Numbered from the stretch's first letter, positions 11,905 to 24,331 are shown. The stretch: DNA of 64,000 nucleotides from Ciona savignyi (GCA_000149265.1 CH002517.1:327109-391108), one strand, 5' to 3'. Numbers and translations: made by a program. Notes: generated from the letters alone by a model not told the origin.

Positions 11905-12055
11905 AATTATTGGGTTCAGCCCAGGCGATAAAAGTGCACCAATAAGTGCCTTACTTCAGAACACAACGGTATAACCAGCTGGTGGGTTTCAAATCATAGA
12001 CCTTTCGGTTGCGTACACCGCACTAACCTACCGAAGGAGCGACCAAAAGAATTGC
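11905..12055 (-). mobile_element. SINE 5' fragment, degenerate
   Basis: Reverse-complement head region (GTGCCTTACTTCAGAACACAAC ... ACCTTTCGGTTGCG ... CCTACCGAAGG). It lies in the spacer between the divergent NELF-E and transporter genes. Confidence 0.55.
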
Positions 12056-12842
12056 GGGTATACTGTTTGACGCTGGATCAAACTAACACTAGCCCACGAT
12101 AATTAACTCCACGGACAGTTTTTTATTCTAGGTTACTTGCGACCATGACAAAACACGAATATTACGATTGATTTAATATATATATATGCGAGCACGACTC
12201 AAAAAACACAAAAATTGGCCTGGGAACACCGCGCCCAGCTTCTCTTAGCTGTTTGCTGCAAGACCCATAATTCTTAACTTGTATTTTTTTTGAAATCATG
12301 CTCAAAAAAAGGACAACATGGTAGTATGTGGGTAAAAGTTCAGGGAACGTTAAAGCCTGCAGTCATGTTAAAGAGGATTTACAACCGTGTTAGGGAGAGT
12401 TATATGGAACCAGTGATAACAACAACATGCGGTACATAATGATCAATGACGAATCGCGGATTTTTTACCGATTTTGCACTGCCAACACAGTCTCAAATTA
12501 ACATCAGTTACCTGTTTTTCGCCTCTGGGCAGAAAAAGAGATTGCAGTCCTAATAGACATCTTCCAAATAAAAATTCTGTCGATTGAATTTTAAGCTCGA
12601 ATAAATACTTGGGTATGCATGCGGATTAGACAAAAATGAGGTTTAATTGCACCGGGGATTATTCTTTAATAAAACAGCTTATGTGTTTAAAATTTTAAAC
12701 ATTAGTGTGTAATGAAATCCGTACAACAACAGCGTTTATAGAAACTTATCTCATAGGGAAAAAAAAGTTCGGGTATTTTGTACGCAGTAAGTCCATTCGG
12801 GTCACAGAAGATAGAGCAAAGATGGCGGTTGCGGTAAGTTAA

Positions 12843-13133
12843 TGTCCGAAAGATTAGTCTGGCGGTTTGGTGTGTCGCCTCTTAGCCGAAGGGTTGCATA
12901 TTTGAAACTGGTTGTCAGCTGGTCGGTTGTGTCCTTGGGCAAGGCACTTAACAGACATTGCCCGATCCCAGCAGATTAGCTTCTACAAAGTTAAAGGAAC
13001 ATATGAATCATACATAACACACTGCAATAGCTCCGGTAACCCGACGATGGGCGCGATGTGATCTGACGATTGCCCGTGTGTTAACCCCCTTGGTTTTCTC
13101 ATTCACGGGGATAAACATGAACATCCTATCCTA
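12843..13133 (+). mobile_element. SINE, full length, older head type
   Basis: Head TCCGAAAGATTAGTCTGGCGG to tail CATCCTATCC. It lies in intron 1 of transporter A, ten bases past the exon-1 donor. Confidence 0.85.
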
Positions 13134-13224
13134 AGTTAAGGCATTTTGTTACTTTTAAATTATACTGTTACCAAAAATTATTACGATTGTGTTTTTTTTA
13201 ATATTGTTTTGTTTTACACCCAAA

Positions 13225-13566
13225 GAGATGGAATAGGATGGAATGTTTATGTTTATCCCCGAGGATGGGAAAACGCAAGGGGTATTATCATAAGGATAAC
13301 CATCAAATTACCTCACGCCGTTGGGCAAGGCACTTAGCGGACAATACTTTAACCCAGTTGACTAAAAGGAACTACCAGAATTAAAGGTACATCTCAATAT
13401 TATACAACACAGTGCAATATCACCGGTATGGAAGCGAGATAATCTGACGGTTATCCTTCTGAAAACGCTCCCTTACGTAATCTCTAGGTACTCTAAACAT
13501 TGCCCGTATGCAAATGCTTATTACGTTTTCGCATTCACGGAGATAAACATGAACATTCTATCCTAA
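13225..13566. mobile_element. Composite of two SINE pieces in opposite orientation
   Basis: 13225-13320 is the reversed 3' part (GGAATGTTTATGTTTATCCCC). It is joined directly to 13321-13566, a forward piece starting TTGGGCAAGGCACTTAGCGG and ending at the tail. It looks like insertion plus deletion, or foldback recombination between copies. Confidence 0.65.
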
Positions 13567-13849
13567 TTAAATGATCATTTTTACTAGAAAAACTCAAGAT
13601 TCGGGATATTCTGTTTGGCGATAAGCGTTCCGGCCACCTCCACGCAAATAGGTTTCGGTATTATGTTGGTAAACCCAATTCTTTCATCACTTCAAGTTAC
13701 ATTCAACGAAACTTATAAGGTATAGGCGGTGGTAATAGACTAAATGGCCTGGGTGGTGATCGTATCATAGTAATAAGAGTTGTCCATTGTATTAACCGCT
13801 TTAAACCGGCAGGTTTATTCTGCTTTATAAAGGATGGAAAGTAGAGGGA

Positions 13850-13935
13850 CAGTCGTGTGGCCGAATGGTTAACGCGACCGATGCATATACCTAAAAAAAA
13901 CGGTGCTTGTGAATAGTCCAAACTTGGCACGGTAA
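13850..13935 (+). repeat. tRNA-Ser-like repeat, copy
   Basis: AGTCGTGTGGCCGAATGGTT followed by AACGCGACCGATGCATATACC. It resembles the D-arm half of a serine-type tRNA (A box TGGCCGAATGG). The B-box half is degenerate, so not a functional tRNA. Confidence 0.5.
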
Positions 13936-14764
13936 AAAAATATGGAAAATTGTGTTTTATCCTGCAATAATTAAGCACACGAAGAAACTTCTTAATGCCC
14001 AAGTATAATTAAATCGTGCATTAACTATCATTGGAATTAAGCTGCGCGTTACTTTTTAGCAATCTTAATTGCTGGAGGCGGTAAATGAAGGTGGCAAATC
14101 TTTTAAAGTTTGTTTTGCTAAATATTAAATACGAACAAGATAATTTGCCCCAGGGTTTGAATAAACATCATCCAATAATATCCAACCGACCATAAGGGAG
14201 CTGTCATATACACATGCAATTATTCATAGCAGATTTAATTTATCCACTTATTTAGTTTCAATACGCCCAAAGAAATACTTCTAAAGTAACATGTGACCAA
14301 CATTATTTAGATTAATATATCTTAATTTTATCCATTCCAACAATAATTAAATTAACCTGTATCACCTTTTAAACATATTGTTTCACTGGGCTAAATTTCG
14401 TAGGCGCTGTGGCTTCCAAATAAAGACCGTTTTTTTAATTTTGTAATAATGTTAATAAAATTAGTTTTATTATTTGTTTATATGTAAGCTTTAAAACAAG
14501 CTCTTTTTACCAGACTTAATTTCGAATCCGTGCTAGGTGCGGTTTACGTTTATAAATGCCAAACGGTGCAGGTTACGTTTATAAATGTTGTATGCTGTAT
14601 GTGCATATGATGTTGTCGCGTTTACCATTAGGTCACACAAGTCACACCACTTGCCAAGGAACACTTATGTACCCTGGTGAACTAAGCTGCCTGACAAGGT
14701 TCTTAAATGCTTGGCTGCATTGCTTAGCAGATCAGAGATAACATTTCGTTATTAAAATATCTCT

Positions 14765-14835
14765 GTACAGACATGTAGCCGAATGGTTAACGCCACATAT
14801 ATACTTATATGTACAAAGGTCTTAGGAAAAGATCA
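14765..14835 (+). repeat. tRNA-Ser-like repeat, fragment
   Basis: TGTAGCCGAATGGTTAACGC followed by an ATATA segment. Same family as 13850 and 45390. Confidence 0.4.
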
Positions 14836-14922
14836 TTATGGACTTGGACCTTGGACTTAAACATTATCCCTGTAAAATAATTGCTGTGCGGTAAACCCCT
14901 GTAAGAACACTTTAGTCATTAT

Positions 14923-16437
14923 GGGTCCCATTTGGAAAAATGGGACACATATTGTTTTTGTCCGTTTTTTTTTTTTTTCGTCAAAGGTTTGACAGGCATG
15001 GCTTGTGGCTTCTACATCTACCAGAAGGGCTGATGGAATTGCAATGAAACTTTAACATTTGTTAGCGCACATGGTCTAGATATACAGAAACCACAATTTT
15101 GGGTAATTTAGCCACGGGAATTCCCCTGGGAGGTGAAAAACCAAAATGGTAATTTTATCTAAAAAATTAGCTTTTTTGAGCATAGGGATTGAACGTCTAC
15201 TTCAATTTTAGTTAGATTTGGTATAATGTAAGAACATTAGCAACTGATATAACACTTTAAAGAAATACAAAAAATATCCAGGGAAATACCCTAAAAAACA
15301 AGATTTTGTTCTCAATCATGATTGTGACAGGCGTGGCTTGTGGCTCCGACATTCATCAGAAGGGGTAATTAAATCACAATGAAACTTTGTAATTTGTTAG
15401 AGTACATGGTCTACATATGCAGAAACCAAAATTTTGGGTGATAAATTCAGGGGAATTCCCCTGGGGCGTTTAAAACCAAAACGCTATTTTTTTCTAAAAA
15501 AATTGCCTTTTTTGGGCATAGCGCTTGAACGGGTGTTACAATTTGAATCAGATTTGTCGAAATGTAAGTGCATTAGTCACTGATTTAACACTTAGAAGAA
15601 ATAATGAAATTACCTAGGGAAATACCCCAAAAAATAGGATATGGTCTCAAATCATGATTGTGACAAGCATGCCATGTCGCCTCGACATCTACCAAAAGGA
15701 GTAATAAAATCGCAATGAAAATTGGACATTTGTAAGTCAACATGGTCTAAATATGCAGAAACCAAAAATTTGGGTAATGATTCTAGGAGAATTCCCCTCA
15801 GACGGTAAAAAAACAAAACATTTTTTTTCTAATAAATTCGATTTTGTGGCCATAGCGCTTGAACGGCTGCTCTAATTTTATTAAAATTTGGTAAAATGTT
15901 AAAACATTAGACATTCTGTGCTAATTAAATAAAGAAAACATTTACTGAGGTCAATTCCCATGAAAACGAAGATATGTTCCTGAATTATGATTGTGACAGG
16001 CATGCCATATCGCACTGACATCTCCCACAAAAGAAGTCGACAAATCAGATTAAAACTTTAAGAAATGCTACATAACATGACTCACTTATGTAAAAACAAA
16101 AAACTTTATCTATTAAACCCAGGGGAATTCCATGAAACAATGAAAAACTAAATTGGACTATTTGGCAATTTAGCTTTATTTCACTACAGAGCTTGAAAAG
16201 AAGCTATAATTTAAAACATTTGTGGTGAAATGTTCGTAAATTTAAGACGTTTATTCTTTATTTAACTAAATACCCATGCGTTTATGCTTGCAGAAACAAA
16301 AACTACATACTCAGTGTATAAAATACAAATTATGGTTAGGGACCCTGTAGCATGAATATAGAGCATACAACATGTGTTTTACAAATAGTGATGGTTAAAC
16401 ACGTGGTTGACACTCTCTAGTTTATTACTGAGTCACA
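14923..16437 (+). mobile_element. ~330 bp-unit dispersed element, copy 1
   Basis: Starts TGGGTCCCATTTGGAAAAAT, whose TCCCATTT/AAATGGGA forms a hairpin. A poly-T tract follows, then about four degenerate units of ~335 bp (GACA(G/A)GC(A/G)TG at 14989, 15328, 15661 and 15996). It ends CACGTGGTTGACACTCTCTAGT. No coding frame. It lies in intron 2 of transporter A and is inverted relative to copy 2 beyond exon 3. Confidence 0.85.
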
Positions 16438-17096
16438 ACCTTATGTCCGATATACTTGTTCACATATGTACAGTATCCATGCAGGATATGTTCCGCTTAC
16501 CATTGGTATATGTTTTGGTTTGATGGGTTGTTTCTCAAGAAGTGCCGCCAGGTCATTTGTAAGAACTGAATCCAATCATGTTGAAACCTTTGTCAATCCT
16601 AACTGGCATATATGTTGTCTCAACCTCTTATTTCACGCGAAAACGTAAAAACAGATCGGTATGTTTTTCAAAATTTTTGGAGCTATTTTCACATTTTCAC
16701 AACGCAGAATCGCTATGAGGCGCCGATGGACGAACATACGGAGCTGCTGATTTCTACCTTGGTTGTGTCACTGGTTATAGTTGGTGGACTTGTTGGAACT
16801 CTTGCGAGCAATTACTTAATCAAGGCGATGGGTCGAAAGCAACTTCTCCGCTTGTATCATGTCATGACAATCTTGAGTGTCGTGATTACCGCCCTGATAG
16901 CTGGACTCACGAAATCATATGAAGCGTTCATGGTTTGCGAGATTTATCTTCGGCGTCGGTTCTGGCGTAGTATTCAGTTCAGTAATCAAATATGACTGAA
17001 CGTTTATAACTTTAATGAAGTTTAACTGTATTGAATAGAAGCTTAATGGACGTTGCTAAAATCTACTAGATGATTGGTCTGATTAACCTGATTGTG

Positions 17097-18950
17097 ATCG
17101 GTCCGACCGATTAGCTTGGCTAATTTGCGTCGCATTTATTCGAAGGGTTTAAGAATCGAAACTTGTCAATATCTAGTTGGGTATGTTCTTGGACACTTAA
17201 CGGACATTGCCCGAATCTAATAAGTTTTTGGGTTCCACTGAATTGAAGGAACGTCTCAATCATACACAACGCAATGCCAGTAAAATAACTAGAGAGTGTC
17301 AACCACGTGTTAACCATCACTATTTGTAAAACACATGTTGTATAACCTATATTCATGCTACAGGGTCCCTAACCACAATTTGTATTTTCTACACTGAGTA
17401 TGTAGTTTTTGTTTCTGCAAGCATAAACGCATGGGTCCCATAGTTAACATACCAAACTTATTTTCCATGTTTAGTTAAATAAAGAACAAACGTCTTAAAT
17501 TTACGAACATTTCAACAAAACTGTTTTAAATTATAGCTTCTTTTCAAGCGCTGTATAGTGAAAGAAAGCTAAATTCCCAAAACAGCCCGATTTAATTTTT
17601 CATTGTTTCAGGGAATTCCCCTGGGTTTAGTAGATAAGTTTTTGTTTTTACATAAGTAAGTCATGCTATGTAACAATTCTTAAAGTTTCAATCTAATTTG
17701 TCGACTTCTTGTTGGAGATGTCGGTGCGATAGGCTATGGCATGCCTGTCACAATCACAATTCAGAAACATATCTTCGTTTTCATGGAAATTAACCTATAA
17801 GTAAATGTTTTCATTTTTTTAAATTGGAACAGAGTGTCTAATGTTTTAACATTTTACCGAATTTTAATAAAATTAGAGCAGCCGTTCAAGCGCTATGGCT
17901 ACAAAATCTAATTTATTAGAAAAAAAACGTTTTGGTGTTTAACGTCTGAGGGGAATTCCCCAAGATTCATTACCCAAAATTTTGGCTTCTGCATATATAG
18001 ACCATGTTGTCTTACAAATGTCCAATTTTCATTGCGATTTCATTACTCCTCTTGGTAGATGTCGAGGCGACATGGCATTCTTGTCATCATGATTTAAGAA
18101 CATATCCTATTTTTTGGGTATTTCCCTTGGTAATTTTATTATTTCTTTCAAGTGTTAAATCAATGACTAATGCACTTACATTCCACCAAATCTAATTTAA
18201 ATTGTAACAGCCGTTCACGCGCTATGCCCAAAAAGTCTATTTTTTAGAAAAAAAATAGCGTTTTGGTTTTTAAGGTCTAAGGGGAATTTCCCTAGATTTA
18301 TCACCCAAAATTTTGGTTTCTGCATATCTAGACCATGTTCTCTTACAAATGTCAAATTTTCATTGCGATTCCATTACTCCTTCTGGTAGATGTCGGGGCG
18401 ACGAATGGTATGCCTGTCACAATTATGATTTGAGTACAAAATCTTATTTTTTAGGGTGTTTTCCTAGGTAATTTTTTTTATTTCTTCCAAATGTTAAATC
18501 AGTGCCTACTGCACTTACATTCCACCAAATCTGATTGAAATTGGAGTAGCCGTTCAAGCGCTATGCCACAAAAAGCTAAATTTTTCATAAAAAATACCGT
18601 TTTGGTTTTTAACCTACCAGGGGAATTCCCCTGGATTAATCACCCAAAATTTTGGTTTCTGCATATCTAGACCATGTTGTCTAGCGAAAGGCTAAGTTTC
18701 ATTACGATTCGATTATTCCTTCTGGTAGATGTCGGGGCGCCATGCCATGCCTGTCAAACCTTTGACGAAAAAAAAAAAAAAAAAAAAAGAAAAAAAAAAG
18801 AAAAAAAAAAACGGACAAAAACAATATGTGTCCCATTTTTCCAAATGGGACCCATAATAACCAAGGTGGACGCGGGGTATTCTGACGATTATTCCTGTGA
18901 TAACGTCCTTTGTGTTTTTTTATTTTACGAGAAAAAACATAAATATCTCG
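17097..18950 (+). mobile_element. SINE split by insertion of the ~330 bp-unit element
   Basis: The 5' half (17097-17283, head CGGTCCGACCGATTAGCTTGG to CAATGCCAGTAA) and the 3' half (18859-18950, CCAAGGTGGACGCGGGGT onward) join into one normal SINE. The 1.57 kb between them is copy 2 of the other element. This shows the larger element inserted after the SINE. Confidence 0.8.
17284..18858 (-). mobile_element. ~330 bp-unit dispersed element, copy 2 (inverted)
   Basis: Reverse complement of copy 1 over its full length. It begins ACTAGAGAGTGTCAACCACG and ends with TTTTTCCAAATGGGACCCAT. Estimated 85-90% similar to copy 1 by eye. It is inserted in a SINE in intron 3 of transporter A, with an expanded A-tract at 18770-18810. 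Confidence 0.88.
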
Positions 18951-19429
18951 TCAATTAGCTCGATTGCGTTATAACCCGGTGCATCTATTCATCAAAGAAA
19001 AATGTAGTTTTTATTTAGAATCGGGGAACTATTCAGTCTGCTATTATTACTGTTTAATAGTGTTCATTTCATTTCAGATCTGCTACCAATTATAGCTACA
19101 GAAATGTGCTGCCCTAAACAACAGACTTTTTGGCAAAGTTCAGTTGGTATTGGGCTAGCTGCTGGGCCTCTACTAGCGCCCATTATTGGCCATCCAATGG
19201 TAAGTAATGTTTAAATGCATATTATCGTATTGTTTTAGACGTGTTCTAACGACTGTCGTTTTGCCGTTTTTTTACCGTACTACAATTTTTTATTAAAGGT
19301 CCGGTTTATGTTTTTATCGTGAAAACAAAAAATAAACTAAAAAAAACTAAATTAATATTGCGGAGAATGCGAAAAAGTAGATAAACTAAAGTGAAAACTA
19401 CAGCAATATGTAACAGGATAGGATGGGTT

Positions 19430-19500
19430 ATTCATAAACACACAAGTTTGGTTTGCATATCTTAGTTTATACCAGTGCTCGGTAACTGTTTTCAGCTTGG
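19430..19500 (-). mobile_element. SINE tail fragment
   Basis: AGGATAGGATGGGTTATTCAT then weak similarity. Too short to classify further. Confidence 0.4.
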
Positions 19501-20289
19501 GCACATTTAGAAACGTAATAAATTTAACGGCATACTATAGTTGTACAATATGGGAAGTCTTCAGACAAGCTAATTTATAACAGAGAATTGTCTAAAAGCT
19601 GTAATAATTCAATTTGAAAAACAAAAAATTATTTTTATTTGGTAAAAAACTATGTTTAAAAGAATATTGTATTTTTTTCGCGGCAAACTTAACATTATCT
19701 TTTGTGTGGCGAGCACACTGGTTGAGAAGCACTGATCTGCACGATTGTCGATATCCGTAAACAACATGCGTTAGTGCACAGAAACTAGCTACCAGTTTTA
19801 AAATGACGAAAGGTTTAAAATGGAAACAATTGGCACTATAAGGAATATAGAGGAATATGAATTCAATTGAAACCTGTTATTACACAAGATAGGCAAATAG
19901 GTAGTAAAGTCTCCATATCGTTAAGACGTGGTAATCGCTAGGGTCCGTCACAAGTGTTATCTTATACCATATCAGTGATAAAACATTTAACACCTAGGTT
20001 TTCCTTTCAGAGTTACCTAATGATAATTGGCATGTAATATATCTATGATATAAACCTTTTATTGTAAAATTTTTACCCGCCATGAGAGAAATATTCCATA
20101 CAACCATTCTCACCAGCAGTACTCACATATTCGTTTAACATATTTATGAACTTTAGTCTCTTGGAAATGCGACGCTATGGCCAGTGTTGGTGGTGATAGG
20201 CGGAGTCCCTTCCATATTATACCTGATATCTAGTTGGATGAAGATGCCGATGACGCTTTGAGGAAACTCAGGATCGGTGGAGAGGTGGG

Positions 20290-20503
20290 GTGACCAGTCG
20301 GTTGTGTACGACGGCACTTAACGATCATTGTCTGAAACAAACCAGTGGAATGATGGGCTCTACCATGTTGAAGAAACGTTTACATTATACACTACACATT
20401 GCAATAGCTATGGTACTCGCGAGGTCATCTGGCGGTTTCCCGTGTGTTAACCCCTTGTGCTTTCCCATTCATGAGAATAAAACATACATATATCCTAGTC
20501 ACG
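20290..20503 (+). mobile_element. SINE lacking its head
   Basis: Begins at CCAGTCGGTTGTGT, immediately after the exon-5 end of transporter A, and runs to the tail. The head is missing, so deletion at this junction may be linked to the exon-5 damage. Confidence 0.7.
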
Positions 20504-20759
20504 AGTTTCTATGATATATTATATTATTTTAAGTTTTATCCATGTGAATGCCAAAACGAATGAGGCGATATTACACGAGCAATCGTAAGATTACATCTAT
20601 TCCACCAGCAGGTTGCTAACGCAGTTTATATATTTTTTATGATTTGAGAAGTTTTAGTACAATCCGTTTTTAGTTTTAGTACAATCAGTTTTTGGGTAAC
20701 AACCATGTTCTCTAAGTTCCTTGGCAACGACGTAACATTCTAAATTAAGGTATTCAGCT

Positions 20760-21015
20760 AAGGAGATTAGCCTAGTAGATTGGTGCGTAAAGGTTAAATA
20801 TTCGTTGCTGGTCGCTAGTCAGTCGGTTGTGTCCTTGATTAAGGCACTTAGCGGACATTGCCTGAACTTGAAATTATAGGTTCTACCAAATTAAAGGAAC
20901 GATTAAATCGTACACAATAACCTGCACTGTAACCCGACGATGGGCGAGAGTGCCCGTGTGTTAATGCCACTTGTGTTTTTTCCACTCACGGGAATAAAAC
21001 ACGAATATCCTATCT
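20760..21015 (+). mobile_element. SINE, diverged
   Basis: GGAGATTAGCCTAGTAGATTGG head to ATATCCTATCTTATT tail, with small internal deletions. In intron 5 of transporter A. Confidence 0.7.
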
Positions 21016-21174
21016 TATTATGTTTCCACTTATTATGGTTAAGGTTAAACTGTGTATATTTATGTTTGCTGACAAGGCATATCTTTTCACTAACAATGTT
21101 AAACATGCGATGAACAAAATCTGTTTTCTAGTCTAAATTCTCGGCTGGACCTATGTCTGTAAAGAAGGTTCACA

Positions 21175-21400
21175 TCGGCCGGTTAGTCTGGCGGTTAAGT
21201 GCGTTGCCTTTCAATGGATAGGTTGCAGGTGCGAAACTGGTCGCTAGCTAGTCGGTTGTGTCCTTGGACAAGGCACTTTACGGACATTGCCTAAACCAAG
21301 CGGATTAAATGGGTTTTAGCAAATAGGAGGAATGTGATTATCATACACAACACAGTCAACACACTGCAATAACTTGGGTATCCCGACGGTCCACATGTGT
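21175..21400 (+). mobile_element. SINE truncated at the exon-6 acceptor
   Basis: Head CGGCCGGTTAGTCTGGCGGTT. It stops after TATCCCGACGGTCCACATGTG, where the poly-T tract and acceptor of exon 6 (21412) begin. Confidence 0.75.
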
Positions 21401-21609
21401 TATATTTTTAGGATTTAATAAAAAAAGAACTTGATCTTATACGAGGTAAAATGAAGGACATTGCAATACTTGGCATCAAAGAAATTATATCTACGCCTCA
21501 GTACAGGTTAGATTAGATGGTATGCATTCGGTTTCGTTTTCAATATACATGTTAAAGATCTACTAAGCCTTTCAAAAATAGGAATGCCTATTGGGTTAGT
21601 CATTTTCAG

Positions 21610-21904
21610 TCCGGCCCGGTGGACTAGCGGTTAAGTGCGTCGCCTTTCAATCGAAAGGTTGCAGGTGCGAAACTGGTCGCTAGCTAGTCGGTTGTGTCCT
21701 TGGGCAAGGCACTTTACGGACATTGCCTGAACCCAGCGGATTAATGGGTTCTACCAAATTAAGGGAACGTGTCTATCATATACCACACACTGCAATAGCT
21801 CCGGTAACCCGACGATGGGCGCGAGGTGATCTGACGATTGCCCGTGTGATAACCCCCTAGGTTTTCCCATTCACGGGGATAAACATGAATATCCTATCCT
21901 ATCC
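21610..21904 (+). mobile_element. SINE, full length, young head type
   Basis: CCGGCCCGGTGGACTAGCGG head, GGTTGCAGGTGCGAAACTGG B-box region, and TATCC tail. Near-identical to 42122-42419 and to the copies at 25743 and 26203, so recently active. Confidence 0.9.
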
Positions 21905-21943
21905 ATTTTTTGCTTCTTTTTTGTAACTGCTCGCCAAAACAAA

Positions 21944-22218
21944 ATGTCCGACCAAATAGCTTGGCGGTTTAGTGCCTCGCCTTTTAGCCGAAAGGTTCGA
22001 AACTGGTCGCTAGCGATTCGGTTTTGTCCTTCTGCAAGACGTACATTGCCTGAAAACCCAGCGGAATATTGGGGTCTACCAAATTAAAGGAACGTGGAAA
22101 TCATACACTACATCCGCAAAACCCCAACGGTGGGCGCGATGTGATCTGATGATTGCCTATGTGTTAACCCCCTTGGTTTACCCATTTTCGAATTAATTAT
22201 GAATATCCTATTCTATTC
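21944..22218 (+). mobile_element. SINE, full length, older head type
   Basis: Head GTCCGACCAAATAGCTTGGC, B box AAAGGTTCGAAACTGG, tail ATATCCTATTC. In intron 6 of transporter A. Confidence 0.8.
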
Positions 22219-24325
22219 AAGCACATCTTGATTATTCTTGTTTACACATGCACAAGTTACAATCCGATTCAATAAAATGTTTCGCATTAAATTGTACTAC
22301 CAATATACTCCATCCATATTGTATTAAAACGATAAATATAACACAATAAATAAAAAAAATCGTTTATCCAATATCTATCCATATACATGGTTTCACCATT
22401 ATTGAGTCTTATGCTTGTAGAAACAACAAATTAAATGGCTTCTGCGAGCTTACTTCTAATAGAGTATTGCAAATATTTTTGCAGAAAACAACTTTTGGCT
22501 GTGATACTGTTGTACTCCAACTTCATGCTGGTCGGCTTTTTCCATGTCAGCATATACTCTGATCTTGTGTTTGCGAATGCGGGAATTCCCCAGCATCTTG
22601 TGATGTTTGCAAGTATCGGAGTGTTCGGAGCATCCTTTGTTGCTGCGATATTCGGAGTAAGTTAAAGATTGACATTGTGCACACTTGTTTGAAATTCTTA
22701 CCACTTACACATGATTAAGGTTTAAACAAATCTGTCCTACGGTTTTGGTAATTTTCTTAATTAAACGGACCATCGTTTAACAGATAGCAGCTGCAAAACC
22801 ACTAACGGATATGTTCGGTTTTGTCTGTGAGCAAGTCAAAGTGCTTGAACCTAGTGAATTTATGGGTATCTCTAAGTTTTTTGTCCGTTTCTCTCTATAT
22901 TTATAAATCGGTCGCCGTAACCATTCGGCCAAACGACCGTTCGTGAATTTATGTGTTTCTCAATGTTTTTCGTGAACTATACACGACAACAACTTCAAAA
23001 GAAAAAATAAACTTATCTAGTAACTTATTATACGATGCATTTCCCACCGAAGATATAAACCTAAGCGTCCTATAACTCTATTTTCCTCTTGGACAAATGC
23101 TCATGTATTTTTCGTTGTGTGAGTAGAGTTATGCATGTACAATTAGAAATGGTGCACACAGAATCCAAGTCTGTCGGTAAGGTCAATCGGTAAAAGATTT
23201 GTGTAGGTTACAGCGTCTAAACATATTTCGTACGCAACATACTGCAGTGGCCTCGGTAACCCCACGAATGGAAGCGAAGTAATCTGACGTTTGCTCTAAA
23301 GATAACTCTCCCGCGATTTCCTATTTAAAGGAATAAAGTCTGAATATCATATCTCATTCCATTTTCGATTAAATTTCAATAAATACCTTGCTGCACAGAT
23401 GGAAAGGCGGTTTAAACGTGGCTTTATTCCCGCTTCTTGTAAGCTTTACAGTCGAAGCAACAAGAGCCACGGTATTGGCTTATGGATCTGTCGTGTTATG
23501 GAGCATGTCTTGGATGGTAGCATTTGTTGGTCCATACTTACAGGTAATGCTGGTGTAATCGTCACAACGGTTAGGATTGGTTCCACCTATTCACATGGTT
23601 GGTCAGTACGTCGACTTTTAGCCAAAGAGTTTCAGCTTAGAAACTGGTCACCAGCTAGTCGCCTGTGTCCGTAGGCCATGCGCTCAAGGGAGAAAATGAG
23701 GGATCGTTTGAATCATACTAAACACACTGCAACAGCCTCGGTAACCCGAGGAGGGTGCGAGATACTACAGGGGTTCTGTGTGATAAGAATCCTTTCGTGT
23801 ATCCAGTCAGGGAGATAAACATAAATACCATATCCTTTAATGAATGTATTAACAATACATAGTTGCGGAACTGGATATTACCATTCATGAGGTTAACTTT
23901 AAGTGAATATTACAGTTAGTGCACCAACTACTTCTCTTACATTTACCAATAATGATTTATTTTAGTTCTACGTGGGCCCTTATTTTTAGGAGACTATTAC
24001 AGTTGTTTTACCAAGCTGTTCTCTTTCCTGAAAACAAATTGTTTTAGTTCCACCTGGGCGCTTATGAGATGATGATATGGCTGGGATGTGCGGTGGTGGG
24101 TTTGATTCTTATGGGAGTATTTCTACCTGAAACAAAAGGAAAAAACTCCGACCAGATCCAAGAATATTTTAAAGGAAAACTTGCCGCCAAAGAAAGCGAA
24201 ACGCACAGCGAATTATAAAACAGAAATTTTATATCTTGACTTTATTATACAATCTTATATATTCAGTTATAGGGTCTCTTAAAAATACAAACAAAAAATG
24301 TAACAGTTGTAAATTTTTAATATTA

Positions 24326-24331
24326 AATAAA
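24326..24331 (+). promoter_or_regulatory. Poly(A) signal of transporter copy A
   Basis: AATAAA 108 bases after the stop codon, followed by a T/G-rich stretch (GTGTTTTCTGG). Confidence 0.6.

Larger units (their letters stand above)
12822..24218 (+). pseudogene. SLC2/GLUT-type sugar transporter copy A, decayed
   Basis: Ten-exon facilitative sugar transporter of the major facilitator superfamily. Exons: 12822-12833 (MAVA), 13588-13719 (TM1, ending FNETYK), 16708-16976, 19078-19199, 20157-20284, 21412-21506, 22485-22656, a remnant at 23105-23118, 23399-23543 and 24048-24218 (TAA). Family marks: GRK after TM2, GRF-type helix-4 loop, helix 7 with NAGIP, and the C-terminal PETKGK signature. Lesions against the sister gene: a 1-base insertion near 16936 (frameshift at ATGGTTTGCGAG); a 43-base loss in exon 5 near 20243, removing the PESPYYLL motif and shifting frame; and loss of nearly all of exon 8. 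The remaining exons keep open frames and good splice sites, so decay is recent. A poly(A) signal AATAAA is at 24326. The exon-3 donor is uncertain (GTTCAG at 16977 fits the phase better than GTAATC at 16982). Sequencing error could explain the 1-base lesion but not the deletions. Confidence 0.88.

Noticed and set aside
18674..18958. 94-residue ORF with a lysine run
   Set aside because: Read through the A-tract at the end of a non-coding element; the lysine run is the poly-A.
23399..23674. 91-residue ORF starting MERRFKRG
   Set aside because: A shifted frame of transporter exon 9; the correct frame gives the WKGGLNVALFPLLVSF helix.
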